Shown here one piece after another: positions 63,655-64,000 of a stretch of DNA of 64,000 nt (the first letter of the stretch is position 1; each line of letters begins with the position of its first letter). Both the position numbers and the translations under genes were made by a program. Source of the stretch: Doris montereyensis (Eukaryota > Mollusca > Gastropoda > Nudibranchia > Dorididae); contig JAXRKP010000867.1 in assembly GCA_037039925.1 (NCBI GenBank), positions 140,300-204,299 on the forward strand. Reading direction: 5' to 3'. The notes beneath the pieces were generated by a model. It saw nothing but the letters and a program-made list of their open reading frames with translations. It searched no databases and was not told the DNA's origin.

Positions 63655-64000
63655 GATACTCCTGTGAGACACAACTACTCATCACAACAAATGACTTACT
63701 CCCAAGCACAGAATGCAGGTACTCAAATTGACGTGGAAATACTTGGCTTTTCCAAGGCTTTTGACACACTCCGACAAATATGGTTGACAAAAGCGAAAAA
63801 TGAGAGTAGTATTGGAAGGAGCATCATCAGAAGAGGCCCCTGTAACTGTACCATCAGGTATACCACAAAGGCACAGCCCTAGGCCCTCTTTCTTTTCTTG
63901 TGTCATATAAATGATCTACCTGGAAAGATTAACATCCTAGGTGCTATTATTTGCGGTTGATTGTCAAATCTACCGTAGTATCCAGTCAAGCCAAGATCAT
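63655..64000 (+). mobile_element. LINE reverse transcriptase remnant (CR1/jockey-like), cut by window end
   Basis: Plus-strand frames show TQIDVEILGFSKAFDT, the FSKAFDTV-type RT motif, then VVLEGASSEEAPVTVPSGIP-like sequence, a shifted frame with INDLPGKIN, and a degraded ADD-type site near 63950 (GCGGTTGATTGTCAAATCTA). Compared with intact elements there is an internal deletion after FDT and several frame changes, so it is inactive. Confidence 0.7.

Noticed and set aside
1..64000. CRISPR array, bacterial operon or prophage
   Set aside because: The window has spliced metazoan genes, long introns and SINE/LINE elements; no prokaryotic gene organisation is present. The only regular array (42-bp units) has no unique spacers.

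Overview
This is animal nuclear DNA. It is AT-rich, with small exons in long introns and many dispersed repeats. The proteins it encodes are closest in style to protostome (fly-like) versions. Palindromic AGATCT-type clusters and tRNA-headed SINEs make a lophotrochozoan, probably a gastropod mollusc, my best guess; that is an impression, not a proof.

Three genes can be supported. (1) 997-23832, plus strand: a complete SEC24 gene of the SEC24A/B type, in 23 coding exons. It encodes the COPII cargo adaptor: a Pro/Gln-rich N-terminus, a four-Cys zinc finger, the trunk, beta, helical and gelsolin-like domains, and a stop. (2) 34232-35331, minus strand: the last two exons of mitochondrial ribosomal protein MRPS24 (uS3m); its first exon was not found. 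(3) 42452-58266, plus strand: a complete SAR1, the GTPase that recruits SEC23/SEC24 and starts the COPII coat. Two components of the same coat therefore lie about 19 kb apart. As I recall, human SEC24A and SAR1B are also neighbours, which would make this an ancient linkage.

The most interesting item is in SAR1. The exon carrying the P-loop and switch I exists twice in tandem (44850-44969 and 45654-45773). Both copies are 120 nt with the same splice phases and good splice sites, and 27 of 40 encoded residues are identical. This looks like a pair of mutually exclusive exons giving two SAR1 GTPases from one gene.

Many SEC24 exons, and the last SAR1 exon, need 1-2 nt indels, mostly losses in short runs of one base, to keep the conserved frame. 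Splice sites and codons are otherwise intact. I read this as residual sequencing or assembly error rather than gene decay.

The rest is introns and intergenic DNA with many repeats: tRNA-derived SINEs, a family of about 0.8 kb whose end carries YY1/RFX/ETS-like motifs, a 130-250 bp dispersed family, pogo/Tigger-like elements (one with a CENP-B-type start), LINE reverse-transcriptase remnants, a frameshifted Cys-rich dispersed gene copy, a 42-bp minisatellite in SAR1 intron 4 that is open on both strands, a 17-bp minisatellite in SEC24, and a degenerate array in the SEC24 3'UTR.
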